Assembly: GCA_029933495.1 (NCBI GenBank)
Contig: JAOZOC010000189.1
Location: forward strand, 1-6,609
Source: Bacteroidales bacterium
GTDB taxonomy: Bacteria > Bacteroidota > Bacteroidia > Bacteroidales > JAADJA01
Direction of reading: 5' to 3'
Length of the DNA: 6,609 bases
The translations under genes were made by a program, and so were the position numbers. Position 1 is the first letter of the stretch. Every line of letters starts with the position of its first letter. The notes below the pieces were generated by a model. The model was given only the letters and a program-made list of their open reading frames with translations. It had not been told where the DNA came from and did no database searches. Positions 1 through 6,527 of the stretch are shown one piece after another.

Positions 1-8
1 TTTTATAG

Positions 9-82
9 TAGCGAGACCGAGAATTGAACTCGGGACCTCCGGGTTATGAATCCGACGCTCTAACCAACTGAGCTACCTCGCC
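9..82 (-). tRNA. tRNA-Met (anticodon CAT), elongator type
   Basis: The minus strand folds into a complete 74-nt cloverleaf: a 7-bp acceptor stem starting GGCGAGG, T8-A9, a GCTC/GAGC D stem, anticodon loop TTCATAA with CAT at 34-36, a CCGAG/CTCGG T stem with a TTCAATT loop, and discriminator A73. CCA is not encoded; CTA follows A73. C11-G24 in the D stem and T54 in the T loop are elongator features. Bacterial initiators usually have A11-U24 and three G-C pairs at the base of the anticodon stem; only two are present here. A tRNA-Ile2 read through a lysidine-modified CAT cannot be fully excluded, but A73 and the overall sequence favour Met. Acceptor pair 1-72 is G-U and position 31-39 is an A-C mismatch. 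Confidence 0.95.
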
Positions 83-98
83 ATAATTTTTGAGGGTG

Positions 99-106
99 CA
101 AAAGTA
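99..106 (-). promoter_or_regulatory. Candidate Bacteroidota -7 promoter element for the tRNA
   Basis: On the minus strand this reads TACTTTTG, an exact match to the Bacteroidota sigma-factor -7 consensus TAnnTTTG. It lies 16 nt upstream of the first tRNA base, which would leave a leader of about 10 nt. No clear TTTG/TTG -33 element is present at the expected distance (the closest is TTC in TGTTC), so the call rests on the -7 match and its position. Confidence 0.5.
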
Positions 107-195
107 ATAAACTTATTTTTTCTGAACAGAATTATTTTAAAAAAATTTATATCCTGTTACTTAAAAACCGTTATTTTGCACAGAAATTGATCCAT

Positions 196-1014
196 GTGAG
201 GCAAAAACCGGAAATAATCATATCACTTTTGTTCATTCTGATGTTGCAGGTATCAGGAAAAGGGCAATGCAAAGTTAAAGAAACTACTTTTAAGACAGGT
301 GAGAAATTAACTTATGAAGTAAGCTACAACTGGAGTTTTGTGTGGGTATCAGCCGGGAAAGTTATTTTTGAAACTGATACAATAACTGTAAACAATAAGA
401 GATTTTTCCATTTTAAGGGTACCGGCAAGTCATACAGCTTTTATGACTGGTTCTATAAAGTGCGCGATAAATTTGCTTCTGTTGCTGACAAGAAAACACT
501 GTTACCTGTTGAATCTCAGAGAAATACATCCGGAGGAAATTACAAAGTGAATAACTCATACCTGTTTGATTATGATAAAAACAGGGTTATCTCATCAACA
601 CAGAATTCAAAAAGCCCTCTTGCTATTGACACTTTGAAGCTTGAACCCTGCACTTTCGACCTGTTATCAGCAGTTTATTACACCCGAACTCTTAATTTCG
701 CTGACAAAACTCCCGGATATGAAGTTCCAGTCCGCTTCGTCATTGATGGTGAGTTTTATGAAATTACTATTAAATATCTTGGAAAAGAGATAGTTAAAAC
801 CAAAGATGGCAAGCAATACAATTGTATAAAATTCAGTGCAAACCTTGTTGCAGGCACAATATTTAAAGAAGGAAAAGAAATATTTGTCTGGGTAACAAAC
901 GACAGAAATAAAATTCCCATTATGGTGGAAGCAAGTATTATGGTTGGATCAATTAAAGCATATCTTTCTGCATACCAGGGATTAAAATATGAATTATCAT
1001 CACAAATTAAATAA
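196..1014 (+). CDS. Exported DUF3108 family protein
   Basis: The product is a protein of unknown function that is probably exported to the periplasm. From the GTG at 196 it is 272 residues. An N-terminal signal peptide (n-region RQKPE, then a hydrophobic core around residues 7-19) is followed by a plausible signal peptidase I site after VSG21. C25 is not in a lipobox, so a lipoprotein is unlikely. The mature start, TFKTGEKLTYEVSYNW then VSAGKV, is the characteristic beginning of DUF3108 proteins, which are common in Bacteroidota and have no established biochemical role. The rest is rich in predicted beta strands and lacks recognisable catalytic residues. The start is uncertain because no suitable in-frame ATG exists: TTG at 187 would add three residues, and ATG at 241 would remove most of the signal peptide. 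GTG 196 gives the most typical signal peptide. No Shine-Dalgarno sequence is present. A near-match -7 box (TTATTTTG, 171-178) lies just upstream and would give a very short leader. Confidence 0.9.
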   Translation: MRQKPEIIISLLFILMLQVSGKGQCKVKETTFKTGEKLTYEVSYNWSFVWVSAGKVIFETDTITVNNKRFFHFKGTGKSYSFYDWFYKVRDKFASVADKKTLLPVESQRNTSGGNYKVNNSYLFDYDKNRVISSTQNSKSPLAIDTLKLEPCTFDLLSAVYYTRTLNFADKTPGYEVPVRFVIDGEFYEITIKYLGKEIVKTKDGKQYNCIKFSANLVAGTIFKEGKEIFVWVTNDRNKIPIMVEASIMVGSIKAYLSAYQGLKYELSSQIK

Positions 1015-1081
1015 TATTTTTCTTTTTCATCTCTATGCTTCTGTTTTTTGAATATTTTCGTGACTCATTTAGCAAATATGT

Positions 1082-3154
1082 ATGAGTAAATTTCTATCAT
1101 ATCTTCGCAATAATAACAGTGAAATATCGAAAGTATTTCTATTTTTGATAAGCATTGTCGTGCTTGTGATTCTGTTTCCAAAGGAAGGAAAGTTCAAATA
1201 TGAATATGCAAAAGGCAAACCCTGGCTGCACAGCGAGCTTATTGCACCTTTTGACTTTGCTATTCAAAAATCGAAGAGAGAGCTGGAAAGTGAAGAGAAG
1301 GAGGCCCTGGGGCAACTAAAACCTTACTTTAACAGGAATGACGAACTATTTCTGGCGAAAAGGGAGGTGCTGATAAGTGAATTCAATACAAGTTGGGAAT
1401 CGAAATATCAAAACAAAAAAAGAAGTAATAAAAAGCGGGAAAAAAATCTTCAAATATGCGAATATATTTTTGACTCTATTGCAGAGAAAGGTATAATTGA
1501 ACTTACGCCTGAGCTTGAAAATAAACCTCCTGACTTCAAATTAATGATCATCAATAATAATATTGCCAGCGAAATACAACTGAAAGATGTTTTCACTATC
1601 AATACTGCTGATCAATTTATCATAGACAATCTTACGGATTTAGATGGTGTTGACAGAGACCTTATTCTTCTGGCACTTGAGAATATTCTTACGAGAAATA
1701 TCACTTTTAATTCGGTAAAAACAGAACTGGAGAGAAAGGATATCCTGAATAAAATCTCGCCTACCCGTGGAATGGTTCAGCGTGGTGAAAAGATAATTTC
1801 AAAAGGCGAACTGGTTACGGAAACCAAATACCAGATACTTGAATCATTGAGAATTGATTATGAGACTAAACTAGGATCTTCTTTTAAGGTAACAGGTATC
1901 GTGGCAGGGCTTATCATTCTTATCTCGGTGTCAATGTTTTCATTGTTCCTGTTTCTATTATTCTTCAGGAAAGAAGTGTTTGCTAATACCAAAAACCTGG
2001 TACTGATTCTAATTATGGTAACCGGAATGGTAGCAATAACAATTGTGGTTTCAAAATTTTTACCTGAATATATCTACATAATACCGTTCTGTCTGGTTCC
2101 GATGATTGTCGGTATTTTTTATGACACCAGGCTTGCACTTTTTGCCCACCTCGTTACAATTATCATTACTGCACTTTTAGTTCCAAACAGTTACGAATTT
2201 GTTTTCCTTCAGCTTTTTACCGGAATAGTAACAATATTAAGTATTCTTCGGCTTGAGCGTCGTTCTCAGTTTTTCTTAACTTCCTTATTGATTTTTCTGA
2301 CTTATTCTATTATTTATATAGGGATGACTCTCATAAAAGAAGGCTCGCTACAGGATATAAACCGCATTTACTTTCTTCTTTTTGCCGGAAGCGCCATTCT
2401 CACACTCTTCTCCTACCCTATCATTTTTATTTTTGAGAAAGTGTTCGGGCTAATTACCGATGTCACTCTTCTTGAGCTTTCAAATACAAATAATAAGTTA
2501 CTTAGGGAGCTTGCACTCAAAGCCCCAGGAACATTTCAGCATTCAATGCAAATGGCAAACCTTGCAGAAGAAGCAATTTATGAAATTGGAGGAAATCCGC
2601 TACTGGTACGCACAGGAGCTATGTATCACGATATCGGCAAAATGGATTCTCCATTGTATTTTATTGAAAACCAAACCACAGGCATTAATCCTCACGATGA
2701 ATTAACATTTGATGAAAGTGCGCAGATTATCATTGAGCATGTTATCAACGGAATTGAAAAGGCAAGAAAGAATAATCTTCCGGAACAGATAATTGACTTC
2801 ATAAGAACACATCACGGAACACGAAAGACAGAATATTTTTACACTCTGGCAAAAATGGAAAATCCTGATGAGGAAATCGACCCATCAATCTTTACATATC
2901 CAGGGCCTGAACCATTCTCAAAAGAGACAGCCGTTCTTATGATGGCAGATACAGTGGAGGCTGCATCAAGAAGTCTTAAAAAACCGGATGAGGAATCGAT
3001 TAGCAAAATAGTTGACAGTGTTATTGACAAGCAGATAGAAGGTCACCAATTTGATAATGCACCAATTACATTCAGAGATATAAAAACAGTAAGAAAGATA
3101 TTTAAAAAGATGCTTATGAATATTTACCATTTGAGAATTGAATATCCGAAGTAG
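1082..3154 (+). CDS. pgpH: 7TM-HD membrane phosphodiesterase, PgpH/YqfF type (probable c-di-AMP hydrolase)
   Basis: This is an inner-membrane phosphodiesterase predicted to hydrolyse cyclic di-AMP, as shown for PgpH of Listeria; activity here is inferred from the family. The 690 residues have the full family architecture. A first membrane span lies at about 15-33, followed by an extracytoplasmic 7TMR-HDED domain at about 34-267 that ends with the typical RGMVQRGEKIISKGELV. Seven spans lie between about 272 and 452. The cytoplasmic HD domain runs from about 470 to the end. All expected metal ligands are visible: H487 (FQHSMQMA), H516-D517 (YHDIGK), H553 (IIEHV), H577-H578 (THHGT) and D623 (MADTVEAASRS). 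The segment FTYPGPEPFSKE between the last two is also family-typical. The ATG at 1082 places the first span normally; there is no Shine-Dalgarno sequence. It follows the DUF3108 gene by 67 nt and may share its transcript. No truncation or loss of key residues is seen. Confidence 0.95.
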   Translation: MSKFLSYLRNNNSEISKVFLFLISIVVLVILFPKEGKFKYEYAKGKPWLHSELIAPFDFAIQKSKRELESEEKEALGQLKPYFNRNDELFLAKREVLISEFNTSWESKYQNKKRSNKKREKNLQICEYIFDSIAEKGIIELTPELENKPPDFKLMIINNNIASEIQLKDVFTINTADQFIIDNLTDLDGVDRDLILLALENILTRNITFNSVKTELERKDILNKISPTRGMVQRGEKIISKGELVTETKYQILESLRIDYETKLGSSFKVTGIVAGLIILISVSMFSLFLFLLFFRKEVFANTKNLVLILIMVTGMVAITIVVSKFLPEYIYIIPFCLVPMIVGIFYDTRLALFAHLVTIIITALLVPNSYEFVFLQLFTGIVTILSILRLERRSQFFLTSLLIFLTYSIIYIGMTLIKEGSLQDINRIYFLLFAGSAILTLFSYPIIFIFEKVFGLITDVTLLELSNTNNKLLRELALKAPGTFQHSMQMANLAEEAIYEIGGNPLLVRTGAMYHDIGKMDSPLYFIENQTTGINPHDELTFDESAQIIIEHVINGIEKARKNNLPEQIIDFIRTHHGTRKTEYFYTLAKMENPDEEIDPSIFTYPGPEPFSKETAVLMMADTVEAASRSLKKPDEESISKIVDSVIDKQIEGHQFDNAPITFRDIKTVRKIFKKMLMNIYHLRIEYPK

Positions 3155-3155
3155 G

Positions 3156-3204
3156 TATTAGAAACAAGATATTAGAACCAGGATAATAGATGTAAGATGC
3201 CGGA
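3156..3204 (+). repeat. Degenerate 7-nt tandem repeat array (seven units)
   Basis: Starting 2 nt after the stop codon of the HD gene, the sequence divides into seven 7-nt units: tattaga, aacaaga, tattaga, accagga, taataga, tgtaaga, tgccgga. Every unit ends in AGA or GGA. The first four also read as two 14-nt copies (tattagaaacaaga, tattagaaccagga). The array fills the whole intergenic gap and runs into the next gene, whose ATG (3197-3199) spans the junction of units six and seven. This is seen directly in the sequence. Its origin by slippage is inference. Confidence 0.75.
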
Positions 3205-3403
3205 TAGAAGTGCTATATCAAAAATTGAGAAGAAGAAGCATCCTTACAAAAATGCATCCCGAAAAAAAATATTAGAAATAAAGGAGGAGATGACTGGGGA
3301 GGAGCAAAAGGAGCTGGACAGAAAAGTGCTTATTCTCCTTATTACAATTATACTGGCGGTCATCCTTGTTTCCGTAATCATCTATTTCATACAATACATC
3401 TAA
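3197..3403 (+). CDS. Small single-span membrane protein, unrecognised
   Basis: I do not recognise this 68-residue protein. Residues 1-43 are strongly charged, with a lysine-rich part (KIEKKK, SRKK) followed by an acidic and basic stretch (EIKEEMTGEEQKELDRK) that is probably helical. Residues 44-66 form one strongly hydrophobic helix of L, I and V that reaches almost to the C-terminus (IQYI). The DRK just before the helix suggests a cytoplasmic N-terminus and a tail-anchored-like topology. The gene starts 42 nt after the HD phosphodiesterase on the same strand, so cotranscription is likely, and a role linked to that membrane protein is possible but unproven. The ATG at 3197 is created inside the heptad repeat array. 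An internal ATG at 3290 follows AAGGAGG by only 2 nt and would give a 37-residue protein that keeps the helix. The charged-then-hydrophobic design supports a real gene, but short length keeps confidence moderate. Confidence 0.55.
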   Translation: MPDRSAISKIEKKKHPYKNASRKKILEIKEEMTGEEQKELDRKVLILLITIILAVILVSVIIYFIQYI

Positions 3404-3674
3404 TAATAGTTCGGTAAATATAAATTGAATGCAATTAATTCAGGATTCAACCGGCAAAATTACTTCACAAATAAAAATAAGCGTCTTTGAAAACAGATAA
3501 CTTATTAAGAATTAACAGAATGTTTTTAACATCGGCTTTCTCTCCGGTTTTTCTTTCTGCTCATCAAGTGTAACATTACGAAATATAAGGCGTCATAATA
3601 TTTAAGTGCGTAACGTTATAAGAATAGTGTTTTTGCAATTTTTAATAATTTTTTACCAACTTAAACTTTTCATT
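3404..3674. other. Gene-free intergenic region, 271 nt
   Basis: AT-rich spacer between the small membrane gene and the solenoid gene. I see no ORF of useful length (the longest with an ATG is about 17 codons at 3520), no tRNA, and no strong hairpin followed by a T run. There is a weak inverted repeat, TTGAAT (3425-3430) with ATTCAA (3445-3450). A one-mismatch -7 box, TGTTTTTG (3628-3635), lies about 40 nt upstream of the next ATG and could start its transcript, but no -33 partner is visible. Confidence 0.5.
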
Positions 3675-4637
3675 ATGAAGTCAGTAATTTTATATTTTGT
3701 GCTATTTTTTATTGCGTTCTTCAACAGTCAGGCGCAAAAGGACAAATTTTCATTTAAAGAGCAATATGCCATTTCATCTCCCGCTAAGCTCAGTGTAACT
3801 GTTAGTGACGGGGATATTAGTGTAAATCCTGGAAATGACGGACAAATTGAAGTCAGATATTTTGTTTATAAAAACAACAATTTTATCAATATTTCAAAAG
3901 AAGAGCTCAATGAATATGTGATTATTGAGGTTAAGCATAGCGAGAATATGCTTGATATTTCTATCCGTCAAAAAAAACCGGTTCACTGGAAAAATCAGTA
4001 TGAAGTTTCTTTAGAGGTTTACACTCCGGCTGCAACCTCTTGTAACTTAAAAAGCTCTGATGGTGACATTTTGATTTCCGGCTTAAATGCTGATCAGAAA
4101 TGTATAACCAGCGACGGCGATATTGTAGTTATTAAGAATAATGGCAAAGTTGATTTGCATACTTCCGATGGCGACATTGCTATTTCAGAAATAACCGGAG
4201 ATATAGAGTTGGAGACCAGTGACGGCGACATTGAGGTAGAAAATGTAGAGGGCTCTGCCAGGCTCATAACCAGTGACGGTGATATATCACTCAAAAATGC
4301 TATCGGTTCTATATCGGCAAAAACTTCTGATGGGGATATCATTGCGCGTGACTGTAATGGTTCCATAACGGCTTCTACTTCTGACGGAGATATTCGCTGC
4401 AATCTTTTAAAAATCACAAACGAAATTTCACTCTCCACTTCCGATGGTGATATAAATATCACTATTCCTAAAGGATTAAGCATTAACTTGAAAGTGAAAG
4501 GCGAAACATTAAGAGTTCCGTTAGTGAATTTCTCAGGAAAAACAGAAGAACATCATATTATAGGTACTATAAATGGTGGAGGTATTCCGGTTGAACTAAT
4601 TACTTCTGACGGAATAATAACTCTTTCGTATTTATAA
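3675..4637 (+). CDS. Secreted DUF4097-like putative adhesin with SDGDI beta-solenoid repeats
   Basis: This is an exported repeat protein of unknown function, related in style to the DUF4097 'putative adhesin' family. From the ATG at 3675 it is 320 residues and begins with a clear signal peptide (basic K2, hydrophobic 4-16, cleavage after NSQAQ21). A GTG at 3606 in the same frame would place 23 extra residues before this signal, so ATG 3675 is preferred. An N-terminal beta region (about 22-126) contains a first SDGDI at 44-48. From residue 127, (S/T)SDGDI recurs at 127, 145, 163, 181, 199, 217 and 235 (18 residues apart), then 255 after a 20-residue unit. A degenerate TSDGII sits near the C-terminus at 310-315. 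Alternating hydrophobic residues and a fixed period predict a short right-handed beta-solenoid with stacked Asp-Gly-Asp turns. No C-terminal type IX sorting domain or membrane anchor is seen, so the final location (periplasm, surface or medium) is open. Confidence 0.88.
   Translation: MKSVILYFVLFFIAFFNSQAQKDKFSFKEQYAISSPAKLSVTVSDGDISVNPGNDGQIEVRYFVYKNNNFINISKEELNEYVIIEVKHSENMLDISIRQKKPVHWKNQYEVSLEVYTPAATSCNLKSSDGDILISGLNADQKCITSDGDIVVIKNNGKVDLHTSDGDIAISEITGDIELETSDGDIEVENVEGSARLITSDGDISLKNAIGSISAKTSDGDIIARDCNGSITASTSDGDIRCNLLKITNEISLSTSDGDINITIPKGLSINLKVKGETLRVPLVNFSGKTEEHHIIGTINGGGIPVELITSDGIITLSYL
4053..4490 (+). repeat. Coding repeat array: eight 18-20-codon (T/S)SDGDI units
   Basis: Eight units start at 4053, 4107, 4161, 4215, 4269, 4323, 4377 and 4437. 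Spacing is 54 nt except for the seventh unit, which is 60 nt. Each unit opens with (T/S)-S-D-G-D-I followed by a variable strand and often an N/T-G-x-(I/V) turn at positions 12-15. At the DNA level the motif is spelled differently in almost every unit, with Ser as TCT, TCC, AGC or AGT, Asp as GAT or GAC, and Gly as GGT, GGC, GGG or GGA. The repeat is therefore conserved at protein level and is not a recent DNA duplication. Confidence 0.9.
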
Positions 4638-4716
4638 CACTTTGCTTACAGTTAATAACAGTTTATTCAGCTATTAATAAGTTCTGAAATTATCCTAATC
4701 TAAAAGTAGATAAAGC

Positions 4717-5481
4717 TTACCTGTACAGCCCATCAGGGTCGATCTGTTCACGGAGGATTTTTAGCTCTTCATCTGTAGGATGCTCATTGTGAGTTATTTC
4801 ATCGGCTATCAGAAGTTCAAAACCGGTATTCTCTATTACCTGTTCCACTGTTACTCCCGGATTTACACTAAGCAGTTTCATTTTCTTACTTGTGTCATCA
4901 TAACCCATAATACAAAGATTGGTTACCACACGATAGGGTCCTGTTCCCTTAGGCAGACCGGCTTCTTCGCGTGCACCCGGGCCTGTCAGGAAACCGGGAG
5001 TTGTAAGGAAGTCAATCTTCTCCATAAATCGCCTTTTATCGTGAATCATAATGGCAATGGTACGCCAGCAGCTTGAACCCACATCGTTTCCGCCGCCACT
5101 TCCTGGAAGACGTACCTTAGGATTTTTATGGTCTCCGATTACTGTAGAGTTCAGGTTGCCATAACAGTCAATCTGCGCTCCTCCCAAAAAACCGAATTCC
5201 ACAAAACCCCTTTGTGAAGTTTCCATAATGTCGCAAATGCCGGATGCAGCGATACCCCTATTATATGTGCGCATATCGCCCACTGCGAGAGGTAGTTTTT
5301 CGAGTATGGCACCTGTACCGCCAAATTCAAAAATGGGGACAAGGTTCGGGGCTTGCATTCTTTGCGCCAGACTGGCTGCCAGCATAGGTATCCCCGTTCC
5401 AATAAATGCAGTTGTTCCGTCCTCCATCACTCGTGAAGCAAGACATATTAATAACTCTGATGGTGAATATTTCTGTATCAT
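4717..5481 (-). CDS. CoA-transferase subunit B, glutaconate CoA-transferase (GctB) type
   Basis: This is the beta subunit of a class I CoA-transferase, the heteromeric enzymes that move CoA between an acyl-CoA and a carboxylic acid through a glutamyl-CoA intermediate. At 254 residues it is close to the length of Acidaminococcus GctB (about 266). Family features are the N-terminal FIGTGIP (26-32), E52 in IFEFGGTGA at the position expected for the catalytic glutamate (Glu54 in the Acidaminococcus enzyme), the cofactor and oxyanion loop GSGGGNDVGSS (127-137), and LTTPGFLTGPGAREEAGLP (159-177). Retention of E52 argues for a true transferase and not an IpdB-like hydrolase. The substrate cannot be read from sequence; glutaconate, 3-oxoacids and other dicarboxylates are all possible. 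The ATG at 5481 lies 2 nt after the stop of subunit A and carries a strong Shine-Dalgarno sequence, so the two are translated from one transcript. The 3' end converges on the solenoid gene with an 79-nt gap that holds no clear terminator. Confidence 0.93.
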   Translation of the reverse strand: MIQKYSPSELLICLASRVMEDGTTAFIGTGIPMLAASLAQRMQAPNLVPIFEFGGTGAILEKLPLAVGDMRTYNRGIAASGICDIMETSQRGFVEFGFLGGAQIDCYGNLNSTVIGDHKNPKVRLPGSGGGNDVGSSCWRTIAIMIHDKRRFMEKIDFLTTPGFLTGPGAREEAGLPKGTGPYRVVTNLCIMGYDDTSKKMKLLSVNPGVTVEQVIENTGFELLIADEITHNEHPTDEELKILREQIDPDGLYR

Positions 5482-5483
5482 AA

Positions 5484-6470
5484 TTAAACCTCCTTAATAG
5501 TTAATTCCTGTAAACGATCTTTTCCAATCTTTTCAATAAGTGCAGTATGATCAGGAAGGTCATAGACCCATTCATTCATATACAAATCCATATTTTCCTT
5601 TGTCTTTTGCTTAACAACAAAATCTTTATAGTGAGGTTCGTCTCTTTCGTACATACCACTCATTTCGCCTGGCCATGACCCATAAGGAGCATGTACCACC
5701 GCATCAACAAGATAGTAGGGAATTATTGTTCTGTCAGGATGCTCCCTGATCTCTTCTGCGTCAACAATTTCCTCGGCACTAATAATTAAGGTTTTACAGG
5801 CTCTTGCCATCTCAAAGGCAAAACCACTGATACCATCAATCTGGCAATTCCCATGTTTATCGGCACGGTGAACATGAATAAATGCCACATCCACAATCAG
5901 GGCAGGCAGAAGGGCAACATTTATTCCTGTAAAGGGGCATTCCACCACTTTCGCCGATGATTTTCGAATAGTATCTGTTCCCAACATACTGCGTGTAGGA
6001 ATAAAAGGGATTCCCATACTTGCCGCTTTAAACCTCCAAGTGAGGGCAGCATTCGACCATTCTACTATCTTTGTAACTGCACCCGACTCGACACTACGGC
6101 GCATATTAGCCGAAATGCCATAAACTTCCAGACCTATGTAAGTAAAATCAATTTCCCTAACCAGATCGGCGGCAAACAGCAGGTCGAGCTCGTGCACACC
6201 CTGACCAACAATACGGAAGTCTTTTTTACCGGAGCGTACAATTTCACGAGTCAGCGTCATAGGACAGCGGACAGTGCCATAAAGTTCAAAACCGATATAG
6301 TCGCCATCATTTAAATATTTATCAATGGCCTCTTTTTCACTCATCGTTTTATCAATGAGTGCTTTGGATTTTTTCCTGTTGTGCTCGCGAAATCCCTCCA
6401 GGTCTATCGGCTGGATCAGGGAACCTTCACCTTCATAAATAATCGGAATACATTTTGAATTTTGATTCAT
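5484..6470 (-). CDS. CoA-transferase subunit A, glutaconate CoA-transferase (GctA) type
   Basis: This is the alpha subunit that pairs with the downstream subunit B to form a cytoplasmic heteromeric CoA-transferase. It has 328 residues against about 320 for Acidaminococcus GctA. Visible family features are the early segment LNDGDYIGFELYGTVRCPM (53-71) followed by LTREIVRSGKKDF, GQGVHELDLLFAADLV (89-104), a proline- and glycine-containing loop GIPFIPTRSMLGTD (153-166), and the signature HVHRADKHGNCQIDG (199-213), which is the usual HVQRAD..GN motif of these alpha subunits. Near the C-terminus, APYGSWPGEM (261-270) is also typical of the GctA/IpdA group. The catalytic glutamate is supplied by subunit B. 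The ATG at 6470 lacks a Shine-Dalgarno sequence. The last codons (Lys-Glu-Val, AAG GAG GTT) double as the ribosome binding site for subunit B. Substrate is undetermined, and no dehydratase, decarboxylase or other fermentation gene lies in the window to narrow it. Confidence 0.93.
   Translation of the reverse strand: MNQNSKCIPIIYEGEGSLIQPIDLEGFREHNRKKSKALIDKTMSEKEAIDKYLNDGDYIGFELYGTVRCPMTLTREIVRSGKKDFRIVGQGVHELDLLFAADLVREIDFTYIGLEVYGISANMRRSVESGAVTKIVEWSNAALTWRFKAASMGIPFIPTRSMLGTDTIRKSSAKVVECPFTGINVALLPALIVDVAFIHVHRADKHGNCQIDGISGFAFEMARACKTLIISAEEIVDAEEIREHPDRTIIPYYLVDAVVHAPYGSWPGEMSGMYERDEPHYKDFVVKQKTKENMDLYMNEWVYDLPDHTALIEKIGKDRLQELTIKEV
5488..5495 (-). promoter_or_regulatory. Strong Shine-Dalgarno sequence for CoA-transferase subunit B
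   Basis: The minus strand reads AAGGAGGT, then TTAATT, then the ATG of subunit B. This is an essentially perfect anti-16S match with a 6-nt spacer. It lies inside the last three codons of subunit A, so coding and ribosome binding overlap. No other gene in the window has such a site at normal spacing, and Bacteroidota in general make little use of Shine-Dalgarno pairing. It likely keeps the two subunits translated in balance. Confidence 0.8.
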
Positions 6471-6527
6471 GGGTTATAAAATAAATGAATTTAAAAAATT
6501 TAGTTTCTGTCTAAAAAATTGACTTTC

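Noticed and set aside
3281..3292. AAGGAGG just before the ATG at 3290 inside the small membrane gene, as an internal start
   Set aside because: The spacing of 2 nt is too short for a good ribosome binding site, and the bases are explained by the KEEM codons. It is kept only as an alternative start.
3628..3635. TGTTTTTG as a promoter for the solenoid gene
   Set aside because: It has one mismatch to TAnnTTTG in a conserved position and no -33 element, so it is mentioned but not called.
3606..3674. N-terminal extension of the solenoid gene from GTG 3606
   Set aside because: It would add 23 residues before an otherwise ideal signal peptide starting at ATG 3675.
4094..4483. 129-codon minus-strand reading frame with repeated SPSEV/SPSLV motifs
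   Set aside because: It is the antisense image of the SDGDI coding repeat. The plus frame has a signal peptide and synonymous codon variation in the motif, which shows it is the selected frame.
4652..4677. Inverted repeat TTAATA / TATTAA between the convergent genes as a terminator
   Set aside because: The stem is only six A-T pairs with a 14-nt loop and no following T run.
4780..5497. Plus-strand and alternate-frame reading frames over the CoA-transferase B gene
   Set aside because: They lie entirely within a well-conserved coding gene and encode nothing recognisable.
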